Shown here: positions 8,641 through 14,147 of the stretch, in pieces | Position numbering within the stretch: position 1 is the stretch's first letter | Layout of the letters: each line of letters starts with the position of its first letter | Source of the DNA: DASXUC01 sp036004445 | Lineage (GTDB): Bacteria; Sysuimicrobiota; Sysuimicrobiia; Sysuimicrobiales; Kaftiobacteriaceae | Direction: 5' to 3' | DNA: 14,147 bases | Assembly (NCBI GenBank): GCA_036004445.1 | Contig: DASYRL010000142.1 | Coordinates: forward strand, 1 to 14,147 | Notes under the pieces: generated by a model | What the model saw: only the letters and a program-made list of their open reading frames with translations | Told to the model about the DNA's origin: nothing | The model's database searches: none | Made by a program: the position numbers and the translations under genes

Positions 8641-9291
8641 ATGCTGACCCGAGCCATCGAAGACTATCTCAAAGTCATCTACAAGTTGGAACAGTCGGGC
8701 GGGACCGTGACGACGAGCGCCATCGCCGACGGCATGGGCGTGGCGTTGGCGTCGGTGTCGAACATGGTGAAGAAACTGGCCCGGCTCAAGCTCGTCGAGC
8801 ACACGCCCTACCGCCAGATCCAGCTGACGCCTGGCGGGCGGAAGGTCGCGCTCGAGGTCATCCGCCATCACCGTCTCCTGGAGCTGTACCTGTCGCGCAT
8901 GCTCGGCGTCAGTCTGGACCGCGTCGATGAGGAAGCGGAGCGGCTGGAGCACGTGCTCTCGGAAGAGCTGGAAGAGCGCATCGCGCAGTCCCTCGGCGAG
9001 CCGACGCGCGACCCGCACGGCGATCCCATCCCTGCACGCGACGGGACCGTGGAGCTGCTGGAACACCCGGTCCTCGCGGACCTGCCCGCGGGCTCGCGCG
9101 GGACGATCGTCCGCGTCAGCGACGCCGACCCATCGATCCTTCGCGCCCTTGCCGCGCGCGGCATGCTGCCCGGCGAAGAGTTCGAGATCCTCGTCAGCAC
9201 GAAGCATGGCGGGGTGCGCGTCCGCAGCGGCGGCGGCGACCGCACGCTCTCGTCAGATCACGCGAAAGCCGTCTTCGTCGCCACGGAATAA
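8641..9291 (+). CDS. mntR: DtxR-family metal-dependent transcription repressor, MntR-like ligand set
   Basis: DtxR/MntR proteins dimerise with bound Fe2+ or Mn2+ and repress metal uptake genes. The 216 residues contain an N-terminal winged helix (1-70), a dimerisation and metal-binding region (about 72-120) and a C-terminal SH3/FeoA-like domain (about 143-214). By alignment from memory with DtxR and B. subtilis MntR, the ligand positions are D8 (Met10 in DtxR, Asp8 in MntR), H77, E100 (Cys102 in DtxR, Glu99 in MntR), E103 and H104, with E81 as an ancillary ligand. D8 plus E100 is the manganese-type pattern; the MntR Glu11 position is Lys here. ATG 8641 starts the family sequence (MLTRAIEDYLKVIYKLE); an upstream ATG at 8551 would read through the repeat and was rejected. 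As last gene of the operon it probably represses its own promoter through the site at 6280-6308. Confidence 0.87.
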   Translation: MLTRAIEDYLKVIYKLEQSGGTVTTSAIADGMGVALASVSNMVKKLARLKLVEHTPYRQIQLTPGGRKVALEVIRHHRLLELYLSRMLGVSLDRVDEEAERLEHVLSEELEERIAQSLGEPTRDPHGDPIPARDGTVELLEHPVLADLPAGSRGTIVRVSDADPSILRALAARGMLPGEEFEILVSTKHGGVRVRSGGGDRTLSSDHAKAVFVATE

Positions 9292-9310
9292 GGCCTGCTG
9301 TTCGGGACCC

Positions 9311-9347
9311 CCGTTCGCCGTTCGCCTGGCCGCCGTTCGCGCCGTTC
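9311..9347 (-). repeat. CCGTTCGC repeats between the regulator gene and the prkA promoter
   Basis: CCGTTCGC occurs at 9311-9318, 9318-9325 and 9333-9340, with a partial CCGTTC at 9342-9347. In reverse complement this is GCGAACGG, resembling the GGCGAAC part of the repeat at 382-403. It occupies the 3' side of the regulator gene and ends seven bases before the prkA -35. No clear terminator hairpin with a T-tract is visible. Confidence 0.65.
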
Positions 9348-9353
9348 TGCAGT

Positions 9354-9382
9354 TTGACACCGTTACAATCCGTCTCTATACT
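9354..9382 (+). promoter_or_regulatory. Near-consensus sigma-70-type promoter of prkA-yeaH-spoVR
   Basis: TTGACA (9354-9359) and TATACT (9377-9382) are 17 bases apart, with a predicted start near 9389. The short leader carries AAGGA (9398-9402), seven bases before the prkA ATG at 9410. Confidence 0.85.
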
Positions 9383-9409
9383 CGGCACAACTTGGGTAAG
9401 GACTGAGTA

Positions 9410-11062
9410 ATGAACATTCAACTTTACCTCGAGGAGGCGCGCCAGGACCGCCGTCTGCGGCGGACGACGCACCACTACGTCTCGGACATGATCGAGTACT
9501 ACGGCCGGGACCGCGTGTTCGAGGGCGTCTACGGCATGGAGAAGCAGCTCGACGACATCGTCGCGTACTTCCGTGGGCACTCGATGTCGATGGAACGCCG
9601 CCTGCTGCTGCTGGTTGGCCCGCAGGGCTCGGGCAAGTCGATGACCGTCGACCGGCTGAAGCGCAAGCTCGAGGAGTACTCGCACACCGCCGACGGCGCG
9701 CTCTATGCCGTCGAGGGCTGCCCCTTCCACCAGCACCCCTTCGATCTCGTGCCCGCCGACGTGCGCGAGGAGTCCGGCATCTACTGGCATGAGGAAGCCG
9801 TCCCCTGTCCGATCTGCGACCGCCTGCTCGCCGCGGCCGGCGGCTGGGGCGGCGTGCCGGTGGCGCGCATCTACATCTCGGCCCGCGACAAGGTCGGCGT
9901 GGCGAAGCACACCCCGACCGACCTGCGCCGCGAAGACATCACCAACTTCGTGGGCAACATCAACTTCGCAATGCTCAAGGAGCGGGGGTCGACGTACGAC
10001 CCCGATGCCTACGATTTCGAGGGCAAGATCATCTGGGCCAACCGCGGCATCCTCGACTGGACCGAGGTGTTCAAGAGCCGGCGGCAGCTGCTGTCGCTGC
10101 TGCTGGAGCTGATCCAGTCCAAGCGGGTGGATCTGGCCAACTTCCCCACCGTGCACGTCGACGAGGTGGTGATCGGCCATAGCAACTACCCCGAGTACGC
10201 GGTGTTCCTGTCCGAGGACATCATGGAGCCGCTGCGAGGGCGCATCCACAAGATCGACTTCCCGTACAACGTCGACCTGTCGGGGGAGAAGAAGATCTAC
10301 GGCGCGCTCATCGAGCGCGCGAACCGCATCCGCGGCGAGGACAAGCACGTACCCGACGACACCTTCGAGCTGGCCGCCCGCTACGCGCTGAAGACCCGCG
10401 CGGACTCCCAAGGGGCGCGCGGGATGTCGCCGCGCTTCTTCGAGGACGCGTTCTCCTACGCCTATACGCTGGCCGACCGCTGCATCGACATGGAGATCAT
10501 CGCGGCGGCCATCGAGCGCACCTTCGACCACCAGTCCATCAAGGACCTCAACCTCAAGGAGCTCCTCAAGCAGTTCGAGGAGACGAAGGTGGAGTTCATC
10601 AACCAGAAGGTGGAGCTGATCGTCGAGGACGTCGTGCCCGGGCACTTCTACGACTACGGCCAGAATTTGTACCTCAACTACCTCGAGGCCGCGGCGAAGA
10701 ACGTCACGGGCGAACCGCTGGGGCCCGGTGAGAAGGAGCTGGTGGACGAAGTCGAGGGCATCATGGTCCAGAAGCGCCAGATCAGCCGGCAGGGGCGGGT
10801 GGCGTTCGAGAACGTGCTGCTGGAGCGCCGCGACGAGCTGACGAAGATGAGCTATCGCGAGAACGAGCACCTCCGGTCGGCGATTAACGAGATCGTGTTC
10901 AACAAGATCAAGAACCTGCTGCGGCTGTACGAGAAGAGCGAGGAGGTCGACAGCAAGAGCCAGGAGCTGCTGGACGTGCTCTACCGCAGCGCCCGGGCGG
11001 AATACGGGTACTGCGATGTCTGCGCGCGCTCGCTGTTCAAGGTCATCGGGAGAAGCTTCTAA
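9410..11062 (+). CDS. prkA: PrkA/YeaG family AAA+ serine protein kinase
   Basis: PrkA (YeaG in E. coli) is a cytoplasmic AAA+ protein first described as a serine kinase and later reported to act as an ATP-dependent protease in B. subtilis; it acts in stationary-phase, nitrogen-starvation and sporulation responses. The 550-residue protein has GPQGSGKS (Walker A, 70-77), the family motif VEGCPFHQHPFDLVP (101-115) and a C-terminal helical region ending in YGYCDVCARSLFKVIGRSF. It aligns end to end with Bacillus PrkA but is shorter than the roughly 630-640 residues usual for B. subtilis and E. coli; much of the loss appears to be at the N-terminus. The start is fixed by the promoter and AAGGA just upstream. 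Cys pairs at C133/C136 (CPIC) and C535/C538 (CDVC) are not present in B. subtilis PrkA as I recall it and could bind zinc. It leads a three-gene operon; 33 bases of repeat separate it from the next gene. Confidence 0.93.
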   Translation: MNIQLYLEEARQDRRLRRTTHHYVSDMIEYYGRDRVFEGVYGMEKQLDDIVAYFRGHSMSMERRLLLLVGPQGSGKSMTVDRLKRKLEEYSHTADGALYAVEGCPFHQHPFDLVPADVREESGIYWHEEAVPCPICDRLLAAAGGWGGVPVARIYISARDKVGVAKHTPTDLRREDITNFVGNINFAMLKERGSTYDPDAYDFEGKIIWANRGILDWTEVFKSRRQLLSLLLELIQSKRVDLANFPTVHVDEVVIGHSNYPEYAVFLSEDIMEPLRGRIHKIDFPYNVDLSGEKKIYGALIERANRIRGEDKHVPDDTFELAARYALKTRADSQGARGMSPRFFEDAFSYAYTLADRCIDMEIIAAAIERTFDHQSIKDLNLKELLKQFEETKVEFINQKVELIVEDVVPGHFYDYGQNLYLNYLEAAAKNVTGEPLGPGEKELVDEVEGIMVQKRQISRQGRVAFENVLLERRDELTKMSYRENEHLRSAINEIVFNKIKNLLRLYEKSEEVDSKSQELLDVLYRSARAEYGYCDVCARSLFKVIGRSF

Positions 11063-11065
11063 GGG

Positions 11066-11093
11066 CGGGAACAGGGAGCCGGGAACAGGGAAC
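11066..11093 (+). repeat. Two tandem GGGAAC-family 14-mers filling the prkA-yeaH gap
   Basis: CGGGAACAGGGAGC (11066-11079) and CGGGAACAGGGAAC (11080-11093) are one mismatch apart. They begin three bases after the prkA stop and end two bases before the next ATG, so the gap is almost pure repeat. AGGGA in the second copy (11087-11091) is the only ribosome-site-like sequence for the next gene. Confidence 0.9.
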
Positions 11094-11095
11094 CG

Positions 11096-12265
11096 ATGCG
11101 GATACATCGTGGCAGGATCGCCCAGGTCAAGCATGACCAGCTGCTGCGCGAGTATCTCAAGCAGAACCTCAACGAGCTGATCCAGCAAAAAGAGCTCATC
11201 GTGGACGGGAAGGTGAAGACGCAGATCGCCACGCTGGACCTCCCGACGTTGAAGTTCGGGGAGGACGTCCCGGTGCTCGCGCGCGGAGCCGGCGGCAGCG
11301 GGCGCGGGAGCGGCGGCGCCGGCCGGGGCGAAGACGTGCAGCTGCTCGGCGGTCTGCTGGGCGGCGACCACCACGGCCGGGAGCTGCGGGTCGAGCTGGA
11401 TTTCGACGAATTCGTGCGGCTGGCTCAGGAAGTGCTGCTGGAGGAGATCGATCTGCCCGCGCTCACCCCGCCGACCCACGCCGGCGAGGTGGACGCCGAC
11501 ACGCTGCCGGAGCTCGACGATCTCGACCGGATCGGCCTGCGGCCCGACCTGAATCTCGAAGAGACCATGGTCCACGCCCTGATGCGCAGCGTGCGCGAGC
11601 GGGGCCGGGCCGACTATGACGTCGACCTCATGCGTGACGGCTGGTACTTCGTGGAGGACCCCATCCTGTATCGGAACCACCGGTCGGTGGAAGTCTACGT
11701 CCTCGACATCTCCGGCTCGATGCGCGGCGAGTATCTGGCGCTGGTGCGCAAGACTATCTTCGTGCTGTGGTACTACCTGGAGCGCCGGTACCCGACGAAC
11801 CTGCGCCGCTACGTCGTGTTCCAGGACACCGCGGAAGAGAAGACCCGCGACCAGTTCTTCTGCGTCGAGTCCTCGGGCGGGACCCACATCTCCGCCGGGT
11901 TCGAGAAGGCGATGGACCTGCTCGACGGCGTGACCGAATACGACAAGTTTCTGTTCATGTTCACCGACGGGGAAACGTCCTCGGGAGACTTCGACCTGGC
12001 CAAGAAGCGCTACGAGGACGCGCTGGGGCGGTTCGATCTGGTGTGCTACGGGCACGTCAACCCCGGCGGCCGCGGGGTGGGCGGGTTCTCGGAATACGTG
12101 CAGGAGACCGCCCGGCGGCAGCGGCAGGCGACGTTCGCCAACCTCGTCGACGGGGACGCGATCCGCGCGGCGGTGCGTGAGTTCCTCTCATTTTTCCACC
12201 CCGAGCCGCAGAGGGCCGGCGCATGGAAGAATACCGGGAAATCATCGAGCGGATCGAAGCGCTAG
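11096..12265 (+). CDS. yeaH: DUF444/YeaH-like von Willebrand factor A domain protein
   Basis: YeaH (YhbH in Bacillus) is a DUF444 protein of unknown biochemical role, encoded with PrkA and functionally linked to it. The 389 residues open with a charged helical segment (HDQLLREYLKQNLNELIQQ), typical of the family. A Gly-rich linker (about 64-79) and an acidic middle follow. The VWA domain (about 196-360) has a complete MIDAS metal site: DISGSM (D204, S206, S208), a Thr at 263 in SSGGTHIS, and D291 in MFTDGE. It is somewhat shorter than E. coli YeaH (about 427 residues). The ATG at 11096 is preceded by AGGGA from the repeat, four bases away. Its end overlaps spoVR by 43 bases. A VWA protein next to an AAA+ ATPase recalls MoxR/VWA-type partnerships, so a PrkA-YeaH complex is plausible but inferred. 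Confidence 0.9.
   Translation: MRIHRGRIAQVKHDQLLREYLKQNLNELIQQKELIVDGKVKTQIATLDLPTLKFGEDVPVLARGAGGSGRGSGGAGRGEDVQLLGGLLGGDHHGRELRVELDFDEFVRLAQEVLLEEIDLPALTPPTHAGEVDADTLPELDDLDRIGLRPDLNLEETMVHALMRSVRERGRADYDVDLMRDGWYFVEDPILYRNHRSVEVYVLDISGSMRGEYLALVRKTIFVLWYYLERRYPTNLRRYVVFQDTAEEKTRDQFFCVESSGGTHISAGFEKAMDLLDGVTEYDKFLFMFTDGETSSGDFDLAKKRYEDALGRFDLVCYGHVNPGGRGVGGFSEYVQETARRQRQATFANLVDGDAIRAAVREFLSFFHPEPQRAGAWKNTGKSSSGSKR
12211..12215 (+). promoter_or_regulatory. Ribosome binding site for spoVR inside the yeaH end
   Basis: GAGGG lies seven bases before the ATG at 12223, within the coding sequence of the preceding gene. It supports this start and the 43-base overlap. Confidence 0.55.
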
Positions 12266-13377
12266 CCGCGTCGCGCGGCCTCACGTTCGACCCGGTGTAC
12301 TTCCGGGTGACGGACAGCGACGAGATCGCGGAAGTGGCCAGCATGGGGCTGCCCAACCGGTTCATCCACTGGTACTGGGGCGGCGCCTACAAGGAGCTCG
12401 CCACCCAGCAGAACAAGCAGCTGTTCAACATCCTCGAGCTCGTGCTCAACACCTCGCCGTCGCACGCGTTCCTGCGCCGCAGCAACACCTATCTGCAGAA
12501 CGTCCTGGTCATCGCGCACGTGTACGGGCACGTGGACTTTTTCAAGAACAACCACTGGTACTGCAAGTCGAACAAGAACATGCTCAACGAGGCGGAGCTG
12601 CACGCCCGCACCATCCGCCGGTACGAGGCGCAGCACGGCTGGGACAAGGTGGAGCACCTGCTCGACTCGCTGCTGACGGTGGCCACCACCGTGAACGCCT
12701 TCGAGCGCAGCGACGTCGAGCGGCGCCGGCGGCTGATCTACTTCCTCGAGGACCGGGCGCCGCTGGAGGACTGGGAGCACCATTTGCTGCAGCTCGTGCG
12801 TGAGGAGGCGGAGTACTTCGACATCATCCAGCGTACTCACATCATCAACGAAGGTTGGGCGACGTTCGTCGAAGCCGAGCTGCTGCGCGACGTCCTCGAT
12901 ACGCAGCAGTGGACCAGTCTCAGCGTGCAGCTCAGCAACCGGCCCGCCCCGTACACCATCGGCTACGCGCTGTTCAAGTGCGTGCGCGACCAGCGGGGAT
13001 TCGCCGACGCCCTGCAGGTCCGCCGGTTCTACGAGGACATCCGGCTGGTCGACGAGGTGCTGACGCCCGATCTGGTGCGGCGCCTCGACATCTTCGTCTA
13101 CGACCCCAAGGAGAAGCAGAAGAACTACGATCTGCAGGCCGTCAAGGACATGCTGATCACCCAGAAGCTGTACAAGGGCGAGCCCCACATCGAGGTCGAA
13201 TCGGGCGCCACGCCGCGCGAGCTGATGATGGTGCACCGTGATGAGGACCGCAAGCTCGATCCCAAGCGCATCGGCCTCTTCCTGAAGTCGGTGCACGCGC
13301 TGTGGCGGAACCCGGTCCGGCTGCGGGGGAACGGGAAAGTGTACACGTACGATCGAAAGGGACTCTCGACGAGCTGA
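12223..13377 (+). CDS. spoVR: SpoVR/YcgB family protein
   Basis: SpoVR is needed for spore cortex formation in B. subtilis, but the family (YcgB in E. coli) is widespread in non-sporulators next to prkA and yeaH; its chemistry is unknown. This 384-residue version keeps the family signatures: NRFIHWYWGG (45-54), AHVYGHVDFFKNN (98-110, with H99 and H103) and the conserved HIINEGWATF (206-215). It is shorter than B. subtilis SpoVR (about 468) and E. coli YcgB (about 510), mainly because the charged, Pro-rich insert between the DFFKNN and NEGWA blocks is reduced to a short link (about 155-195). The ATG at 12223 overlaps yeaH and has GAGGG seven bases upstream. It is the last gene of the prkA operon, followed after four bases by a GGGAAC repeat that can pair with the copies after the convergent SDR gene. 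Confidence 0.92.
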   Translation: MEEYREIIERIEALAASRGLTFDPVYFRVTDSDEIAEVASMGLPNRFIHWYWGGAYKELATQQNKQLFNILELVLNTSPSHAFLRRSNTYLQNVLVIAHVYGHVDFFKNNHWYCKSNKNMLNEAELHARTIRRYEAQHGWDKVEHLLDSLLTVATTVNAFERSDVERRRRLIYFLEDRAPLEDWEHHLLQLVREEAEYFDIIQRTHIINEGWATFVEAELLRDVLDTQQWTSLSVQLSNRPAPYTIGYALFKCVRDQRGFADALQVRRFYEDIRLVDEVLTPDLVRRLDIFVYDPKEKQKNYDLQAVKDMLITQKLYKGEPHIEVESGATPRELMMVHRDEDRKLDPKRIGLFLKSVHALWRNPVRLRGNGKVYTYDRKGLSTS

Positions 13378-13381
13378 ACTG

Positions 13382-13397
13382 CGGGAACAGGGAACGG
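13382..13397 (+). repeat. GGGAAC-family 14-mer after the spoVR stop
   Basis: CGGGAACAGGGAAC plus GG begins four bases after the TGA (13375-13377), in the sense direction of spoVR. Bases 13383-13397 are a perfect 15-base reverse complement of 13435-13449. Confidence 0.9.
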
Positions 13398-13449
13398 AGA
13401 GCGATCTTCGGTGCCTGCTGCAGTTCGCTGTTCCCCGTTCCCTGTTCCC
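13383..13449. terminator. Inverted repeat between convergent genes, possible bidirectional 3' hairpin
   Basis: GGGAACAGGGAACGG (13383-13397) and CCGTTCCCTGTTCCC (13435-13449) form a perfect 15-base stem with a loop of about 37 bases. It lies between the spoVR and SDR stops and would form in either transcript. There is no T-run on either side, so it is not a textbook intrinsic terminator; 3'-end protection or slowing of converging polymerases is possible. Confidence 0.45.
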
Positions 13450-13457
13450 TGTTCCCG
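13431..13457 (-). repeat. GGGAAC-family repeat after the SDR stop
   Basis: Read in the SDR direction, CGGGAACAGGGAACAGGGAA starts three bases after the TGA (13461-13463) and runs on into a further GGGGAA unit. Several heptamer-like units (AGGGAAC) are chained, so pairing with the opposite arm can slip between registers. Confidence 0.88.
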
Positions 13458-13460
13458 TCG

Positions 13461-14147
13461 TCACCACATGGTGAGTCCCCCATCAAGGACCCAGGTCTGC
13501 CCCGTCACGTAGCTCGCCCGCGGCGAGGCCAGGAAAACAACGGTCTGTGCGATTTCCTCCGGCTCCGCGAACCGGCCGAGAGGGATCTGTTCGGAGATCT
13601 TTGCCCGCTGCTCGATGGTGAGGTGGTCATTCATTGCCGTGTCGACGAACCCCGGCGCCACGGCGTTGACCCGGACGGCAGGGGCCAGGTTCCGCGCCAG
13701 CGTTTTGGTCAGCGCGACCAGTCCTCCCTTGCTCGCCGCGTAGGCCGTCGAGGTGCCGCCGATCAGCCCCCGGATGCTCACCATGTTGACGATCGCGCCG
13801 CCGGTGGCCCGCAGCGCCGGCGCGGCACGTTGGCAGCAGAGGAACGACCCGGTGAGGTTGGTCGCCAGCACCTCCTCCCACTCGCGCAGCGTGACCTCGT
13901 CGAACCGGGTGCGCCGGAGGATGCCCGCGTTGTTGACGAGGACGTCGAGGCATTCCCATTCATCGAGCACGCGTTTGAGGAGGGCCTCCGTATCGGTCGC
14001 CTTGGCCACGTTGGCGCGCACGGTCATCGCCCGCCGCCCGCTGCGGCGCAGCCCGTCGGCGACCTGCTCGGCGGCGCCGGCGTCGCTGACGTAGCTGATC
14101 GCGACGGCGGCACCCTCCTGCGCAAACGCGCCGGCGATGGCGCGCCC
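13461..14147 (-). CDS. Short-chain dehydrogenase/reductase (FabG-like), N-terminus cut by the window edge
   Basis: Classical SDRs reduce or oxidise carbonyl/hydroxyl groups with NAD(P)(H). The visible 228 residues begin at GRAIAGAFAQEGAAV, just after the Gly-rich cofactor loop (TGxxxGIG), which lies outside. Visible positions show NNAG (72-75), the catalytic Ser in NMVSIRG (S124) and YAASK (Y136, K140), then the usual VNAVAPGFVDT and the C-terminal YVTGQTWVLDGG. Family length is about 245-255, so only about 15-25 residues are missing. Similarity in pattern to 3-oxoacyl-ACP reductases (FabG) is clear, but many SDRs with other substrates look the same, so no symbol is given. It is convergent with spoVR. 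Confidence 0.92.
   Translation of the reverse strand, partial: GRAIAGAFAQEGAAVAISYVSDAGAAEQVADGLRRSGRRAMTVRANVAKATDTEALLKRVLDEWECLDVLVNNAGILRRTRFDEVTLREWEEVLATNLTGSFLCCQRAAPALRATGGAIVNMVSIRGLIGGTSTAYAASKGGLVALTKTLARNLAPAVRVNAVAPGFVDTAMNDHLTIEQRAKISEQIPLGRFAEPEEIAQTVVFLASPRASYVTGQTWVLDGGLTMW

Noticed and set aside
9194..12055. A 953-residue open frame on the minus strand across prkA and yeaH
   Set aside because: It is antisense to two well-recognised proteins, is rich in Val/Leu/His/Arg/Glu from reversed GC-rich codons, runs across gene boundaries and shows no domain. Shadow frame.
12223..13377. SpoVR as proof of a spore-forming organism
   Set aside because: SpoVR/YcgB with PrkA and YeaH is common in non-sporulating bacteria, and no spore-specific gene is present.

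Overview
The window looks like a chromosomal segment of a GC-rich, probably environmental bacterium. The genes are tightly packed and G/C dominates third codon positions. There is no phage, transposase, tRNA or rRNA signal. Domain-ordered FadN/FadA beta-oxidation genes, a DtxR/MntR-type regulator with an SH3-like tail and a compact PrkA-YeaH-SpoVR cluster suggest a Terrabacteria-like or candidate-phylum lineage; this taxonomic guess is weak. No gene is specific to spore formation, because PrkA, YeaH and SpoVR are also common in non-sporulators.

Layout. (1) 1-5138, minus strand: a lipid/acyl operon read right to left: a membrane-anchored penicillin-acylase-family Ntn hydrolase, then two bases later fadN (fused 3-hydroxyacyl-CoA dehydrogenase/enoyl-CoA hydratase), then fadA (thiolase, cut by the left edge). 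(2) 5319-6254, plus strand: a divergent cation diffusion facilitator. (3) 6251-9291, plus strand: a metal operon with a good sigma-70-type promoter, a tandem palindromic operator on the start region, a Tat-exported two-domain multicopper oxidase, a ZIP permease with an unusual exported N-terminal domain, and a DtxR-family regulator whose ligand residues match the manganese type (MntR). (4) 9354-13377, plus strand: a near-consensus promoter drives prkA, yeaH-like (DUF444) and spoVR. (5) 13461-14147, minus strand: a convergent SDR oxidoreductase cut by the right edge.

How it may work together. The most interesting unit is the metal operon. The regulator is the last gene and the only obvious metal sensor here, and the tandem TTAG...CTAA sites are placed to block the promoter. 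This suggests autoregulated, metal-repressed expression of an exported oxidase plus a permease, loosely like the eukaryotic ferroxidase/permease pairing. The substrate metal is not known.

A second theme is short intergenic repeats. A CGGGAACAGGGAAC-type 14-mer begins three or four bases after the stop codons of fadN, prkA, spoVR and the SDR gene, always in the sense direction. Where neighbouring copies face each other they form perfect inverted repeats (fadN-fadA gap, spoVR/SDR gap). A different repeat, four copies of GAGTCAC, fills the gap between the permease and regulator genes. No stretch over 300 bases lacks a gene.
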